A DNA stretch of 38,340 nucleotides from an uncultured Bacteroidales bacterium (lineage in GTDB: Bacteria > Bacteroidota > Bacteroidia > Bacteroidales > UBA932). The notes under the pieces are model-generated. The model was not told where the DNA came from. It did not search any database and saw only the letters and a list, made by a program, of their open reading frames with translations. Location: the NCBI GenBank assembly GCA_900545245.1, contig UQYV01000033.1, forward strand, positions 1-38,340, read 5' to 3'. The translations under genes were made by a program, and so were the position numbers. Below, in pieces: positions 16,832 to 25,517 of this stretch (within the stretch, counting starts at the first letter, position 1; each line of letters opens with the position of its first letter).

Positions 16832-17626
16832 TTACAACCTATAATTGATTATGTAGAGTTCTTCTTTCGTGTAGAGCAGCGAGTCGAGGAAGTCCGGGAA
16901 GCAGTTGACCAACAGCACGAAAATGCCGAATAGGACCGCAGCCAGACCCAATAGCGAGGCAAGAGTTATGAGGACGATTTTCCCGGGGGACATTTTCCTC
17001 GTCTCTCCGGTCACCGGCTCGGCAACTGGCTCGGCAACTGGCTCGGCAACTGGCTCAGCAACTGGCTCAGCAACAGGAGACGGCTCTGAGACCGGCTCTG
17101 TAACTGGCTCAGCAACCGACTCTGCAACCGGCTCGTCCACCGTACCGGAACCAAGAATGTCCCCAAGCTCGTCCATGGTGGCAGAGAGTTCCTGTTCAGT
17201 TTCCTTGTGAGTCTTCAGAGACAGCGGCTCAAGACCGAAGCCCTCCGGATAGATGTCAAGAGCCTCATCCGCGACAAAGAAAAGATTGTTCTCCCTCGTG
17301 GCGCGAAGACGCCCGAGTCCTGGAAAAACAATCACCTTGCGGGTAAAAAGTATATCCCTCATCTCCGCAAGGAACTCTGTCAGAATCCTTCTGGCATCTT
17401 CTTCCGCGACGCCGTTAGACTTCGCATAGAGTTTCACAAGCAGTTCGCCGTCGTCCGGCTTGCTCCTGAAATAAAGCTTCCTATATGGAGGATTTATCGT
17501 GTACCCCTTGTCGGAGAAGCTCGCCGGCACAATCTCGGCCACAAAGCATCCCACTCCCGGCAACGCGACTCTGTCGTTGTCGAGAATCAGGTCATACACC
17601 ATTTTTGAAAGAAGGTCAATGTCCAT
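16832..17626 (-). CDS. HU-CCDC81-like membrane protein with EPVA repeats
   Basis: A 264-residue protein. Residues 1-125 look like two HU-type folds of the bacterial CCDC81 class: LPGVGCFVAE (22-31) and FPGLGRLRA (101-109) are the matching turns, each after a helix pair. An acidic linker (about 130-165) leads to Glu/Pro/Val/Ala repeats (164-206), then one transmembrane helix (about 215-241) and a short tail. In Bacteroidota such HU domains are often joined to an exported SPOR domain that binds denuded peptidoglycan; here the SPOR domain is missing and only about 20 residues follow the helix. With the HU part in the cytoplasm this could tether the chromosome or a partner to the membrane, which is inference. 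First gene of the likely operon running down to the NamZ-like gene. Confidence 0.72.
   Translation of the reverse strand: MDIDLLSKMVYDLILDNDRVALPGVGCFVAEIVPASFSDKGYTINPPYRKLYFRSKPDDGELLVKLYAKSNGVAEEDARRILTEFLAEMRDILFTRKVIVFPGLGRLRATRENNLFFVADEALDIYPEGFGLEPLSLKTHKETEQELSATMDELGDILGSGTVDEPVAESVAEPVTEPVSEPSPVAEPVAEPVAEPVAEPVAEPVTGETRKMSPGKIVLITLASLLGLAAVLFGIFVLLVNCFPDFLDSLLYTKEELYIINYRL
17016..17075 (-). repeat. Five 12-bp tandem coding repeats (EPVA)
   Basis: Five adjoining units of the type GGCTCGGCAACT (as read on the plus strand) encode VAEP repeats on the minus strand. Units 1-3 are identical, units 4-5 share a G-to-A change, and more degenerate copies continue to about 17136. Unit changes keep the frame. 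Confidence 0.8.
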
Positions 17627-17649
17627 AATGGCAGTCTTGAGGTTCTGAA

Positions 17650-17667
17650 GAGCGCAAAATGACGCTC
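17650..17667. promoter_or_regulatory. Small inverted repeat in the leader of the HU-like gene
   Basis: GAGCG and CGCTC flank eight bases. It lies between the -7-like element and the HU-like start codon, so it could be an operator or a leader hairpin. Only five base pairs, so chance is possible. Confidence 0.25.
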
Positions 17668-17684
17668 CTAAATTTCCTAACCTA

Positions 17685-17692
17685 CAAAATTA
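17685..17692 (-). promoter_or_regulatory. Candidate -7 element for the HU-NUDIX-GT-SpoIID-AmpG-NamZ set
   Basis: Read on the minus strand this is TAATTTTG, matching TAnnTTTG, 58 bases before the HU-like ATG. No TTTG is found at the usual -33 position. Confidence 0.4.
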
Positions 17693-17726
17693 AGCATTAT
17701 AGAAATATGAAAAAAATAAAAGAAAC

Positions 17727-17759
17727 AAAAAAGGCACTGAAATTTCGATTTCAATGCCT
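17727..17759 (-). terminator. Rho-independent terminator of the tRNA-Asn/tRNA-fMet unit
   Basis: On the minus strand a 12-bp stem (AGGCATTGAAAT paired with ATTTCAGTGCCT, one G-T pair) with a CGAA loop is followed at once by six T. It begins five bases after the tRNA-fMet 3' end, an ideal place to stop tRNA transcription before the HU-like promoter. Confidence 0.85.
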
Positions 17760-17764
17760 CTTCT

Positions 17765-17840
17765 TGGTAGCGGGGGAAGGACTCGAACCTCCGGCCTCCG
17801 GGTTATGAGCCCGACGAGCTACCAACTGCTCTACCCCGCG
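17765..17840 (-). tRNA. Initiator tRNA-fMet (CAT)
   Basis: A full cloverleaf with CAT anticodon in a CTCATAA loop. The three G-C pairs at the base of the anticodon stem (GGG/CCC) and the unpaired first acceptor position mark it as the initiator. The first pair is C1-U72, where E. coli has C1-A72. D stem GAGC/GCTC; T loop TTCGAGT. The 3' CCA is encoded (17765-17767), unlike in the other two tRNAs here. Six bases separate it from tRNA-Asn upstream. Confidence 0.92.
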
Positions 17841-17846
17841 ATGTTG

Positions 17847-17920
17847 CTCCTGAAGCAGGACTTGAACCTGCGACCCTCTGATTAACAGTCAGATGCTCTA
17901 ACCAACTGAGCTATTCAGGA
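17847..17920 (-). tRNA. tRNA-Asn (GTT)
   Basis: A full cloverleaf: acceptor stem TCCTGAA/TTCAGGA, D arm AGCTCAGTTGGTTAGAGC, anticodon loop CTGTTAA with GTT, T loop TTCAAGT, discriminator G. The 3' CCA is not encoded (CAA follows). Transcribed together with the initiator tRNA. Confidence 0.93.
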
Positions 17921-17978
17921 ATCTTATTGTCTGTCCATCCGGAAGCCCCTTCAAATGCGCTTTTCCCGAATGGGATTG

Positions 17979-18009
17979 CAAAGGTACAACAATTTTTTGA
18001 TGCCGCAAA
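17979..18009 (-). promoter_or_regulatory. Promoter of the tRNA-Asn/tRNA-fMet unit
   Basis: On the minus strand TTTG (18006-18009), exactly 19 bp, then TACCTTTG (17979-17986). Both boxes match the Bacteroidota housekeeping promoter. The -7 box lies 58 bases before the tRNA-Asn 5' end, leaving a short leader to be processed. Confidence 0.75.
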
Positions 18010-18072
18010 CTTTTATTGAACTTTTTGCAATATTTTCCAAAATTCCTCCGTTCGAGGCATCAAAAGTCATCT

Positions 18073-19506
18073 CTACAGCCCAAGGAACGTCATCATTCCG
18101 GCGATGTCCGTCCTGTCAAAGGAGGTCTGCTCCCCTGTAGACAGATTCTTGAAGTTCACCTTCTGCGCTGCGGCCTCGTCGCCTCCGCAGATGGAGATGA
18201 ACGGAATGTGCCGGCGGTCGGCATAGTCAAACTGCTTCTTGAGTTTGCCGGACTCGGGGAAAATTTCACAGGCAACGCCAGACTCGCGAAGCGCCTTCAC
18301 AACCGGAAGCAGATATTTAATCTCGTCCGTACCCATGTTCGCGAAAAGGACCCTGGCACTGTCAGTCACGCCCTTAGGGAATTTGTCCAAGCCCTTCAGC
18401 ACATCGTAGATGCGATCGGCGCCAAAGGAAATTCCCACGCCGGACATGCCCGGGAGGCCGAATATTCCCGTGAGGTTGTCGTAACGCCCTCCACCGCAGA
18501 TGCTCCCTATGGCAAAGTCAAGCGCCTTCACCTCAAAGATGGCCCCGGTGTAATAGTTGAGGCCGCGGGCAAGCGAAAGGTCAATCTCGACCTGCTGCAA
18601 AATCCCGGCAGCATCAATGTAGCCGAACAGTTCCTCCAATTCGTCAATTCCACGAAGTCCGGTGCCGGACACAATTCCCGATGCCGAGCCTCCGTCAAAC
18701 AGGGTGCGCATTAGGGCAATTTTCTCCGCAGTCGTGCCGCTCATCTGAAGCACTGGCTCGATGACCTTAACCGCCGTCTCCGTCAGTCCCTTCTCCAGCA
18801 TCTCCGCCTCGACTGCCTCAAGTCCAATCTTGTCAATCTTATCTATGGCAACCGTGATGTCCACGACCTTGTCCGGGAATCCACAGATTTCGGCAAGTCC
18901 CGTAAGCACCTTGCGGTTGTTAATCTTTATGCACACGCGCACGTCGAACAGGCCGAAAACCCTGTCCACAATCTGCACAAGTTCAAGTTCATTGAGTTGA
19001 GAGGTGGAGCCTATGACGTCTGCATCGCACTGATAAAACTCGCGGTAGCGCCCTTTCTGCGGACGGTCGGCACGCCACACCGGCTGAATCTGGAACCTCT
19101 TGAACGGGAAGGAGAGTTCATTTTGGTGCTGGACCACAAAACGCGCGAACGGCACAGTGAGGTCGTAACGCAACCCCTTCTCACACACGCGGTTAGTGAG
19201 CGCGCGGCAGTTATAGAAAGGCCCTTTCTCCGGATTGTCGGAGGCTGACGGGTCAACCTCATATTCTTTGAAATCGATTCCGTTGAACGCATCTCCAGAA
19301 TTCAGGATGCGGAACAAAAGTTTGTCGCCCTCCTCTCCGTATTTTCCCATCAGGGTAGAAAGGTTCTCCATCGACGGAGTCTCAATCGGCGCATATCCGT
19401 AAGTTCTGAATACAGAACGTATTGTGTCGAAAATATAATTGCGTCCGGCCATTTCGACCGGTCCGAAGTCTCTTGTTCCCTTAGGTATGGAAGGTTTCTG
19501 TGCCAT
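18073..19506 (-). CDS. hisS: Histidyl-tRNA synthetase
   Basis: Class IIa synthetase that charges tRNA-His with histidine using ATP. The 477-residue protein has PKGTRDFGP (8-16), motif 2 region LRYDLTVPFAR (112-122) with RYREFYQCDADVIG (153-166), and the histidine-binding signature LARGLNYYTGAIFEV. It is longer than the E. coli enzyme partly because of an insertion around residues 67-110 (GIDFKEYEVDP...), which I recall as usual for Bacteroidota HisRS. A C-terminal anticodon-binding domain (about 375-477) is present. The ATG at 19506 gives the normal MAQKPSIPKGTRDF start. Its own -7-like element overlaps the end of rmuC, so expression need not depend on the upstream genes. Confidence 0.97.
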   Translation of the reverse strand: MAQKPSIPKGTRDFGPVEMAGRNYIFDTIRSVFRTYGYAPIETPSMENLSTLMGKYGEEGDKLLFRILNSGDAFNGIDFKEYEVDPSASDNPEKGPFYNCRALTNRVCEKGLRYDLTVPFARFVVQHQNELSFPFKRFQIQPVWRADRPQKGRYREFYQCDADVIGSTSQLNELELVQIVDRVFGLFDVRVCIKINNRKVLTGLAEICGFPDKVVDITVAIDKIDKIGLEAVEAEMLEKGLTETAVKVIEPVLQMSGTTAEKIALMRTLFDGGSASGIVSGTGLRGIDELEELFGYIDAAGILQQVEIDLSLARGLNYYTGAIFEVKALDFAIGSICGGGRYDNLTGIFGLPGMSGVGISFGADRIYDVLKGLDKFPKGVTDSARVLFANMGTDEIKYLLPVVKALRESGVACEIFPESGKLKKQFDYADRRHIPFISICGGDEAAAQKVNFKNLSTGEQTSFDRTDIAGMMTFLGL

Positions 19507-19526
19507 ATATTTAAATTTTAAGCCTG

Positions 19527-19534
19527 CAAAGTTA
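19527..19534 (-). promoter_or_regulatory. Candidate -7 element of hisS
   Basis: TAACTTTG on the minus strand, 20 bases before the hisS ATG and directly after the rmuC stop region. It fits TAnnTTTG, but no TTTG lies 19 bp upstream. Confidence 0.5.
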
Positions 19535-19539
19535 GCAAT

Positions 19540-20838
19540 TTATTCCTCAATGGAGCCGTCAGCCGTGAGTTTGTCTTCAGAGAGTGCCGCATCCGAAAGT
19601 TGAGGCAGAGGATTCTTTGCGCTCTGACTCGCTCCAAGACGCTGAAGTTTAGCGCAGGTCTGGAGTATGCTCTGTCCGGAAGGCTCAAGTTTCTTCCCGC
19701 CCTCGTCGTAGAGCTTCCGGGCTTTTGACAAGGCATCTCCGATGTCCCTATATTTTTTCATAAACTGACCGACACGGTCCATCATTTCGTCGGCAAGGGC
19801 AAAGACCTTCTGGTAACTTTCCACCTGTTTGATTTGCGTCCATGTCATATCTATTATGCGTAGCGCGGCGTAAAGCGTCTGCTCATCGGCGATGAACACA
19901 TTCTTTTCCATAGCCTGACGCCACAAGTCCGGCTGAGCATTCAGCGCTGTCCAGAGGGCACCGGTGTTCGGAACAAACATGATTACATAGTTCATGCAGA
20001 CTTTCGGAGGTTTTACATAAGAAGAGTAGTCCTTCGCCGAAAGTTCCTTGACGTGCGAGTTCAAGCTGACGAGATGGGCCGCAAGCGCCCGGCTGCGTTC
20101 CTGTTCGTCCGAAGCGTTCACATAGTCCATGAATGCGGTAAGGGAAACTTTTGAGTCTATTATGACGTCGCGATTCTGATCAAGGTGTAGAATGACATCC
20201 GGACGAAGGGTCCCGCCGCTTTCAGAACGCACGGTCCGGCCGTCAGCATCACGCAGAACTGTCTGTACGTCATAGTGGACGCCTCTCGTAAGTCCTTGAG
20301 ACTGCAGCAGTTCATCAAGGACAGCCTCACCCCAGTCGCCCTGCACCTTGTTGCCATGACGGAATGCGCGGGCGAGTTCATCGGCAGACTTGCGGGCGGC
20401 CTCGCTCATTTTCATCATATTCTCGATGCCTGCCTTCATCTCCCCGCTCATTGCCGTCTGCTTCATTGTGCTGTCGTTCATGGCCTGCTTCATCCTGTCG
20501 ATGGTGTCCTTGAGAGGTCCGACTATCTGCCCGATGTTCTCGGCACTTGACTGCGAAAACTCCTTCTGCCGCTGTTTCAACATATCCTCTGTCGCGACCT
20601 TGAGTTCGGCCGTCACCTTTGCCAAAGTCTGGGCGAAGCGTGCTTCCTGGGCCTCAAGGCTCTCCTTATGGTGACGCTCGTCATCCTCCCGCGCCGCCTT
20701 CTGCATTTCGTTCTGCGCTAAAAGCACATCAATCTTGGACTTAGACTCGGAAAGTCTGCCATGAAAGACTGCCCAGGAGATGGCTCCTCCGGCAACAAAA
20801 GAGAGCGATATAGCCAATATCAATATCCATGCGTCCAT
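19540..20838 (-). CDS. rmuC: RmuC family DNA recombination protein
   Basis: A 432-residue protein with one N-terminal membrane anchor (about residues 3-26), a long coiled coil rich in Glu, Lys and Gln (about 30-150), and the RmuC core starting near KVQGDWGEAVLDELLQSQGL, with a PDVILHLDQNRDVIIDSKVSLTAF segment carrying the D...D/E-x-K nuclease-like residues. RmuC limits inversions at short inverted repeats in E. coli and is thought to be a nuclease-fold protein; the mechanism is not settled. The ATG at 20838 is preferred to a TTG at 20844. It follows the M20 dipeptidase gene by ten bases, so cotranscription is likely. Confidence 0.92.
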   Translation of the reverse strand: MDAWILILAISLSFVAGGAISWAVFHGRLSESKSKIDVLLAQNEMQKAAREDDERHHKESLEAQEARFAQTLAKVTAELKVATEDMLKQRQKEFSQSSAENIGQIVGPLKDTIDRMKQAMNDSTMKQTAMSGEMKAGIENMMKMSEAARKSADELARAFRHGNKVQGDWGEAVLDELLQSQGLTRGVHYDVQTVLRDADGRTVRSESGGTLRPDVILHLDQNRDVIIDSKVSLTAFMDYVNASDEQERSRALAAHLVSLNSHVKELSAKDYSSYVKPPKVCMNYVIMFVPNTGALWTALNAQPDLWRQAMEKNVFIADEQTLYAALRIIDMTWTQIKQVESYQKVFALADEMMDRVGQFMKKYRDIGDALSKARKLYDEGGKKLEPSGQSILQTCAKLQRLGASQSAKNPLPQLSDAALSEDKLTADGSIEE

Positions 20839-20848
20839 ACCCAATAAC

Positions 20849-22195
20849 CTAATAATACTTATAGAACAGGGCGAGGGAGCGGATGCCGGCGAAGAATTGG
20901 GAGAGGAGGTAGGACTCGTTCGGGGAGTGGATGGTGTCGCGTTCGAGGCCGAAGCCCATCAGGAGAGGGTCGATGCCGAGGATATGCTGGAGGTCAGCGA
21001 GAATCGGGATGCTGCCGCCGCCGCGAGACGGGACAGGGTCGGTGCCGTAGACCTCGGCCATCGCACGGGATGCGGCTTGATAGGCCTTGGATGAAATTGG
21101 AATGAGGAAACCGTTGCCGCCGTGGCATGGTCTCACTTCCACCTTTACATAAGGAGGGGCGATTGAGAGGAAATGCTCGGTGAAGAGACGGCTGATTGTT
21201 TCGCTGTCCTGGTTAGGAACGAGACGCATGGAGATTTTCGCGTGAGCCTCGGACGGAAGGACTGTCTTTGAGCCCTCGCCGGTGAAGCCGCCCCAGATGC
21301 CGCAGACATCGAGACATGGACGAATGCCGGTGCGTTCGAGGGTTGTGTAGCCCTTTTCACCCTTCACTTCATTGATTCCGAGGAAATGCTTGTATTCTTC
21401 GAGGTCGAATGGAGCGCGTGCAAGCTGTGCGCGGTCGGCGGAGGAGAGTTCCACGACATTGTCATAGAATCCTTTGACCGTGATGCGTCCGTCCTTGTCG
21501 ATGAGTGAGGAAATCATGTCGCAAAGGACATTTATCGGGTTGGCTACCGCGCCGCCGTAATGCCCGGAATGCAGGTCCTTGTTCGGACCTGTAACCTTGA
21601 CTTCAAGATAGGCAAGACCGCGCATACCGCAGTTGATGGACGGGACCTTGTCCGAGATCATCGTCGTGTCGGAAACGAGGATGACCGATGCGGCGAGCCT
21701 TTCCTTGTTTGCCTCGGCCCACTTGGCGAGAGACGGGCTTCCGATTTCTTCCTCGCCTTCAAATATGAACTTGACATTATGCCTGAGCTTCCCGGAGCGG
21801 ACAAGATATTCAAATGCCTTCAGGTGCATGAAGAGCTGCCCCTTGTCATCGTTCGCTCCCCTGCCCCAGATTGCCCCGTCGTGGATTTCCGGTTCGAACG
21901 GATCGGATTTCCAAAGTTCGAGCGGATCTACCGGCTGAACATCATAATGACCATACACAAGGACTGTCGGAAGTTCCGATGAGACTATCTTCTGTCCGAA
22001 CACAACCGGGTGTCCGTCAGTAGGATATACCGCAGCTTCATCAGCGCCCGCTTCTTTCAGAAGTTGCGTCAGCCTTTCGGCGCAGCGCAGCATATCTCCC
22101 TTATGATTCGGATCCGAACTTATAGACGGAATCCTGAGCAGCGAGAACAGTTCCTCGAACCATCGTCCCTCATTGTCCTTGATGTATTTTTCCAT
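20849..22195 (-). CDS. M20 family dipeptidase
   Basis: A 448-residue di-zinc peptidase with the M20A/CNDP-like pattern: YGHYDVQP (81-88), GRGANDDKGQ (111-120), FEGEEEIGS (145-153), a lid domain with HSGHYGG, and SRGGGSIP near the end, followed by HSPNES. Members hydrolyse dipeptides in the cytosol, some with broad specificity. It is unlike PepD at 1696-3183 in both lid and metal motifs, so the window holds two distinct M20 dipeptidases. It starts 11 bases after clpX, which suggests that peptides released by ClpXP may be finished by this enzyme; that link is inferred from position. Confidence 0.92.
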   Translation of the reverse strand: MEKYIKDNEGRWFEELFSLLRIPSISSDPNHKGDMLRCAERLTQLLKEAGADEAAVYPTDGHPVVFGQKIVSSELPTVLVYGHYDVQPVDPLELWKSDPFEPEIHDGAIWGRGANDDKGQLFMHLKAFEYLVRSGKLRHNVKFIFEGEEEIGSPSLAKWAEANKERLAASVILVSDTTMISDKVPSINCGMRGLAYLEVKVTGPNKDLHSGHYGGAVANPINVLCDMISSLIDKDGRITVKGFYDNVVELSSADRAQLARAPFDLEEYKHFLGINEVKGEKGYTTLERTGIRPCLDVCGIWGGFTGEGSKTVLPSEAHAKISMRLVPNQDSETISRLFTEHFLSIAPPYVKVEVRPCHGGNGFLIPISSKAYQAASRAMAEVYGTDPVPSRGGGSIPILADLQHILGIDPLLMGFGLERDTIHSPNESYLLSQFFAGIRSLALFYKYY

Positions 22196-22206
22196 GTTAA
22201 ATAATT

Positions 22207-23451
22207 TTATTCGCTCCGTAGTTTTGATTTTGCGTAATCCAGAGTCAGCCTGAAAGCCTTGCTCTTAGACGACGGAGCATCATACATCGCATCGGTCATG
22301 ATGCGCTCACAGATGGCACGCAGTCCCCTTGCACCGAGCTTCTCGCTGATAGCAGTATCAACAATAAGCTCAAGCACTTCCGGTTCTATCTCCAGCTTTA
22401 TGCCGTCAAGTTCGAACATCTTCTCGTACTGACGTATGATTGCATTCTTAGGCTCGGTGAGAATTCTCAGAAGAGCACTTTTGTCAAGATTGTCGAGCCA
22501 GGTGATGACCGGAAGACGTCCGATAATCTCAGGAATAAGTCCGTAGGCACGAAGGTCGGCCGGCTCAACATAACGCAGCAGGTTGTTCTTGTCCACCTTA
22601 GGCTTCGACGACACGCCATAGCCGATTATCTGGGTGTTCATCCTCTGCGCAATATGACGCTCTATACCCTCGAACGCGCCACCGCAGATGAAGAGTATGT
22701 TCTGGGTGTTGACGTGGATGAATTCCTGTTCGGGATGCTTGCGACCACCCTTAGGCGGAACATTGACGACATTGCCCTCAAGGAGCTTCAACATAGCCTG
22801 CTGCACTCCCTCTCCGGACACGTCGCGAGTGATGGATGGATTGTCAGACTTGCGCGAAATCTTGTCAATCTCATCAATGAATACAATACCTCTCTCTGCC
22901 TGCTCCACGTCAAAGTCAGCCTCCTGAAGAAGTCTCGTGAGTATGCTCTCAACGTCCTCCCCGACATAGCCTGCCTCCGTGAGAACGGTCGCGTCCACAA
23001 TCGTGAACGGAACATCAAGCATGCGCGCAATGGTCTTCGCGAGCAGAGTCTTTCCTGTTCCGGTAGGGCCAACCATCAAGATGTTACTCTTTTCAAGCTC
23101 GACGTCGTTCTTCGCAGCATCTGGAGAAAGATTGTGCTCCAAGCGCTTGTAGTGGTTGTAAACAGCCACTGCAAGTTGTTTCTTTGCCCTGTCTTGACCA
23201 ATCACATACTGGTCGAGGAATGCGGTTATCTCATGAGGCTTGAGGACCTTCTTCTTCGCGTCTGCGGCAGCCTTCGGAGCCTTCTTCTTCGCGTGCCCAA
23301 ACGCCTCTTCCACATACTGATGCCCCATCTCCACACAATCCGAGCAGATGCAGGCGTCCAAACCCTGGAGCAGGAGAGGGACTTCGTTCTCGCTCCTGCC
23401 GCAGAACATGCAGTATCTCAGGCCATCGCCCTTTGTCTTTTTCTTGTCCAT
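22207..23451 (-). CDS. clpX: ClpX, ATP-dependent unfoldase subunit of ClpXP
   Basis: A 414-residue AAA+ unfoldase that feeds tagged proteins into ClpP. It has an N-terminal zinc-binding domain with C14, C17, C36, C39, then a Lys-rich linker, Walker A GPTGTGKTLLAKT, Walker B IVFIDEIDKI, the RKSDNPSITRDVSGEGVQQ segment and sensor regions. The ATG at 23451 puts the zinc finger at the usual distance; an in-frame GTG at 23472 adds only MKQDSED and is possible. It lies 28 bases after clpP, in the widely conserved tig-clpP-clpX order. Confidence 0.97.
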   Translation of the reverse strand: MDKKKTKGDGLRYCMFCGRSENEVPLLLQGLDACICSDCVEMGHQYVEEAFGHAKKKAPKAAADAKKKVLKPHEITAFLDQYVIGQDRAKKQLAVAVYNHYKRLEHNLSPDAAKNDVELEKSNILMVGPTGTGKTLLAKTIARMLDVPFTIVDATVLTEAGYVGEDVESILTRLLQEADFDVEQAERGIVFIDEIDKISRKSDNPSITRDVSGEGVQQAMLKLLEGNVVNVPPKGGRKHPEQEFIHVNTQNILFICGGAFEGIERHIAQRMNTQIIGYGVSSKPKVDKNNLLRYVEPADLRAYGLIPEIIGRLPVITWLDNLDKSALLRILTEPKNAIIRQYEKMFELDGIKLEIEPEVLELIVDTAISEKLGARGLRAICERIMTDAMYDAPSSKSKAFRLTLDYAKSKLRSE

Positions 23452-23479
23452 ATCTTCTGAATCCTGTTTCACGGCTCTT

Positions 23480-24178
23480 TCAGCGTGCCTTCTTCACAAG
23501 AATCTCGTCAACCATTCCGTAAGCCTTGGCCTCTTCAGCCGTCATCCAATAGTCGCGGTCGGCATCGGCGGCAATTTTCTCTACGCTCTGTCCGGAATGT
23601 TCCGAAATGATGCGGTAGAGTTCAGTGCGCGTCTTCTCGATTTCCCTGGCGGCAATCAGGATGTCCGAAGCCTGTCCCTGAGCACCACCGAGCGGCTGAT
23701 GAATCAGCACGCGGGAATGCGGCAGGGCGGATCTCTTTCCTGCGGCGCCAGCACAGAGAAGAACCGAGGCCATCGATGCTGCAAGACCTGTGCAGATCGT
23801 AGCCACATCCGGCTCTATGAGCTGCATAGTGTCATAGATTCCCAGTCCGGAAGAAACCTGACCTCCCGGGGAATTGATGTAGAGGGATATGTCCGCAGCG
23901 GAGTCGGACGAGGCAAGGAAGAGAAGTTGTGCCTGGATTATGTTGGCGACGTCGTCATTTATCGGAACTCCGAGAAAAATGATACGATCCATCATAAGGC
24001 GGCTGAACACGTCCATCGAGACTGCATTGAGTTTCCTCTCCTCGATTATGGTCGGGTTGAGGTATCCGTCAAGAGCAGCCGCGCCCGAACGGGACACGGC
24101 TGTCTGATAATCATGCATCTTCAATGAAGATATGCCTTCCGATCTTGCAAATTTTTCAAAATCAGTCATATTATTCAT
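23480..24178 (-). CDS. clpP: ClpP, serine protease subunit of ClpXP
   Basis: A 232-residue barrel-forming serine protease. The catalytic triad is visible as GLAASMAS (Ser135), SRVLIHQP (His160) and DRDYW (Asp209), with the INSPGG oxyanion strand at 101-106. The N terminus (about 1-50) is longer than in E. coli and probably holds a processed propeptide plus the axial loop. An ATG at 24169 (MTDFEK) is an alternative start. It follows trigger factor by eight bases. Confidence 0.97.
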   Translation of the reverse strand: MNNMTDFEKFARSEGISSLKMHDYQTAVSRSGAAALDGYLNPTIIEERKLNAVSMDVFSRLMMDRIIFLGVPINDDVANIIQAQLLFLASSDSAADISLYINSPGGQVSSGLGIYDTMQLIEPDVATICTGLAASMASVLLCAGAAGKRSALPHSRVLIHQPLGGAQGQASDILIAAREIEKTRTELYRIISEHSGQSVEKIAADADRDYWMTAEEAKAYGMVDEILVKKAR

Positions 24179-24186
24179 TTAAAGCG

Positions 24187-25500
24187 TTATAAATTTCTGA
24201 ATTTTTCTACGGAAATTTTCTTATGCTTCAAAGTTATTACAGCCTTTACCGCGGCAACGGTCTTCTCGTTCTCCACCTGTTCAAGAATGCGACGGGCCTG
24301 CTCCTCGTTTGCGAGCACGCTCTTGGCATAGGAGTCAAGCTGCTCCTGAGGAACATTGTTCATTCCGTACATTGCGAACTGATATGCAGCAAAGCCTTTT
24401 GCGCTCGCGAGCAGATCTGCCTGCTCTATCTTCACGCCGAACTTGTTCATAAGGAAGCCGCGTACAAGCTGCCAGCGATAGTCCTCGACAAAGAGACCGA
24501 ACTCCTTCTCGATTTCCTCCATGGTGAACTTACCTTCGTTGGCGGTGTGAATCCACCTCTTCATGAATGCCTCAGGGAGTTTGAGGTCAGCCTTTTTCAC
24601 GAGATAGTCACGAACATCCTTCGAGAAGCGGAAGTCAGCCTCGTTGGTGTACTCGGCAGCGAGCCTCTCGGCAATCTTCGCGTCAAATTCCTCCTCTGAC
24701 TTCACTACGCCCGGACCATAAATCTTGTCGAAGGTCTCCTGGGTGAGCGGAGCGGAAACGAAAGTCTTGACTGACTTCACAGTAACCTTGTAAACCGGAT
24801 CAATGCCGGAAAGCTCCTCTTTCTTCACCTTGATGAGAGCAGCGCGGTCGTTTTCGTTTTCGAACGCCTCGTTAACGTTCACATCAAAACTATCGCCCGG
24901 CTTTACGCCGACAAACTGCTTCTTTGCAGCCTCGGCCACATTGCGGAGAGCGATGTATGTGCCTTCTATCTTGTTCTCTCCCTGCTCAAGGTCGGCAACG
25001 AGAAAGTCATCCTCCTTGGCTGAATCTCCGTCAGCGAGATCACCGTACTGCTTGAGAAGATTTTCCTTCATTTCCTTCTTGGCCTCTTCTGTCACGGTGA
25101 TGTCATAGTAAACAACCTCGTCCTTCTTGTCAAGTTCGAGGCTCACCGCAGGGTTGCAGGCGATGTCAAACTTGAACTCGAAGCTGTTGCCGTCCGTCCA
25201 TTCATTTTTCGGCTGCTCTTCAGCAGGAAGCGGCTCTCCGATGACGCTGAGCTTCTCGTCCTTGATGAAGGAATTAAGCTGTTCTGAAATCACGTCATTC
25301 ACAGCGTCCACAAGAGCGCTGTTACCATACATCTTCTCAATCAGGGACATAGGAACCATCCCCTTGCGAAACCCTTTGATTTCTGCCCTGCGGCGGATGT
25401 CAACGAGTTTTTTCTTCTTACCCTCAGCATAATCGGACGGCTCTATCGAGAGCGAAACCTCGATATTAAGATCGTCAATTGCATTCTTTGTGAGTTTCAT
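24187..25500 (-). CDS. tig: Trigger factor
   Basis: A 437-residue ribosome-bound chaperone for nascent chains. The ribosome-docking signature is GFRKGMVP (43-50), close to the usual GFRxGxxP. The middle part (about 150-245) in the PPIase position is divergent, acidic and lacks obvious FKBP active-site aromatics, so prolyl isomerase activity is doubtful. The C-terminal helical arms (about 260-430) end in a Lys-rich tail. It opens the tig-clpP-clpX set, 17 bases after the pgpH-like gene, and I see no clear promoter in that gap. Confidence 0.95.
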   Translation of the reverse strand: MKLTKNAIDDLNIEVSLSIEPSDYAEGKKKKLVDIRRRAEIKGFRKGMVPMSLIEKMYGNSALVDAVNDVISEQLNSFIKDEKLSVIGEPLPAEEQPKNEWTDGNSFEFKFDIACNPAVSLELDKKDEVVYYDITVTEEAKKEMKENLLKQYGDLADGDSAKEDDFLVADLEQGENKIEGTYIALRNVAEAAKKQFVGVKPGDSFDVNVNEAFENENDRAALIKVKKEELSGIDPVYKVTVKSVKTFVSAPLTQETFDKIYGPGVVKSEEEFDAKIAERLAAEYTNEADFRFSKDVRDYLVKKADLKLPEAFMKRWIHTANEGKFTMEEIEKEFGLFVEDYRWQLVRGFLMNKFGVKIEQADLLASAKGFAAYQFAMYGMNNVPQEQLDSYAKSVLANEEQARRILEQVENEKTVAAVKAVITLKHKKISVEKFRNL

Positions 25501-25517
25501 AACTATAAATTTAAATT

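Noticed and set aside
16905..17210. Plus-strand Gly/Ser/Ala/Thr repeat frame
   Set aside because: It is a reverse reading of the EPVA repeats in the HU-like protein.
22654..23460. Long plus-strand frame (268 codons) antisense to clpX
   Set aside because: clpX is complete with all motifs, and the antisense frame shows no family features.
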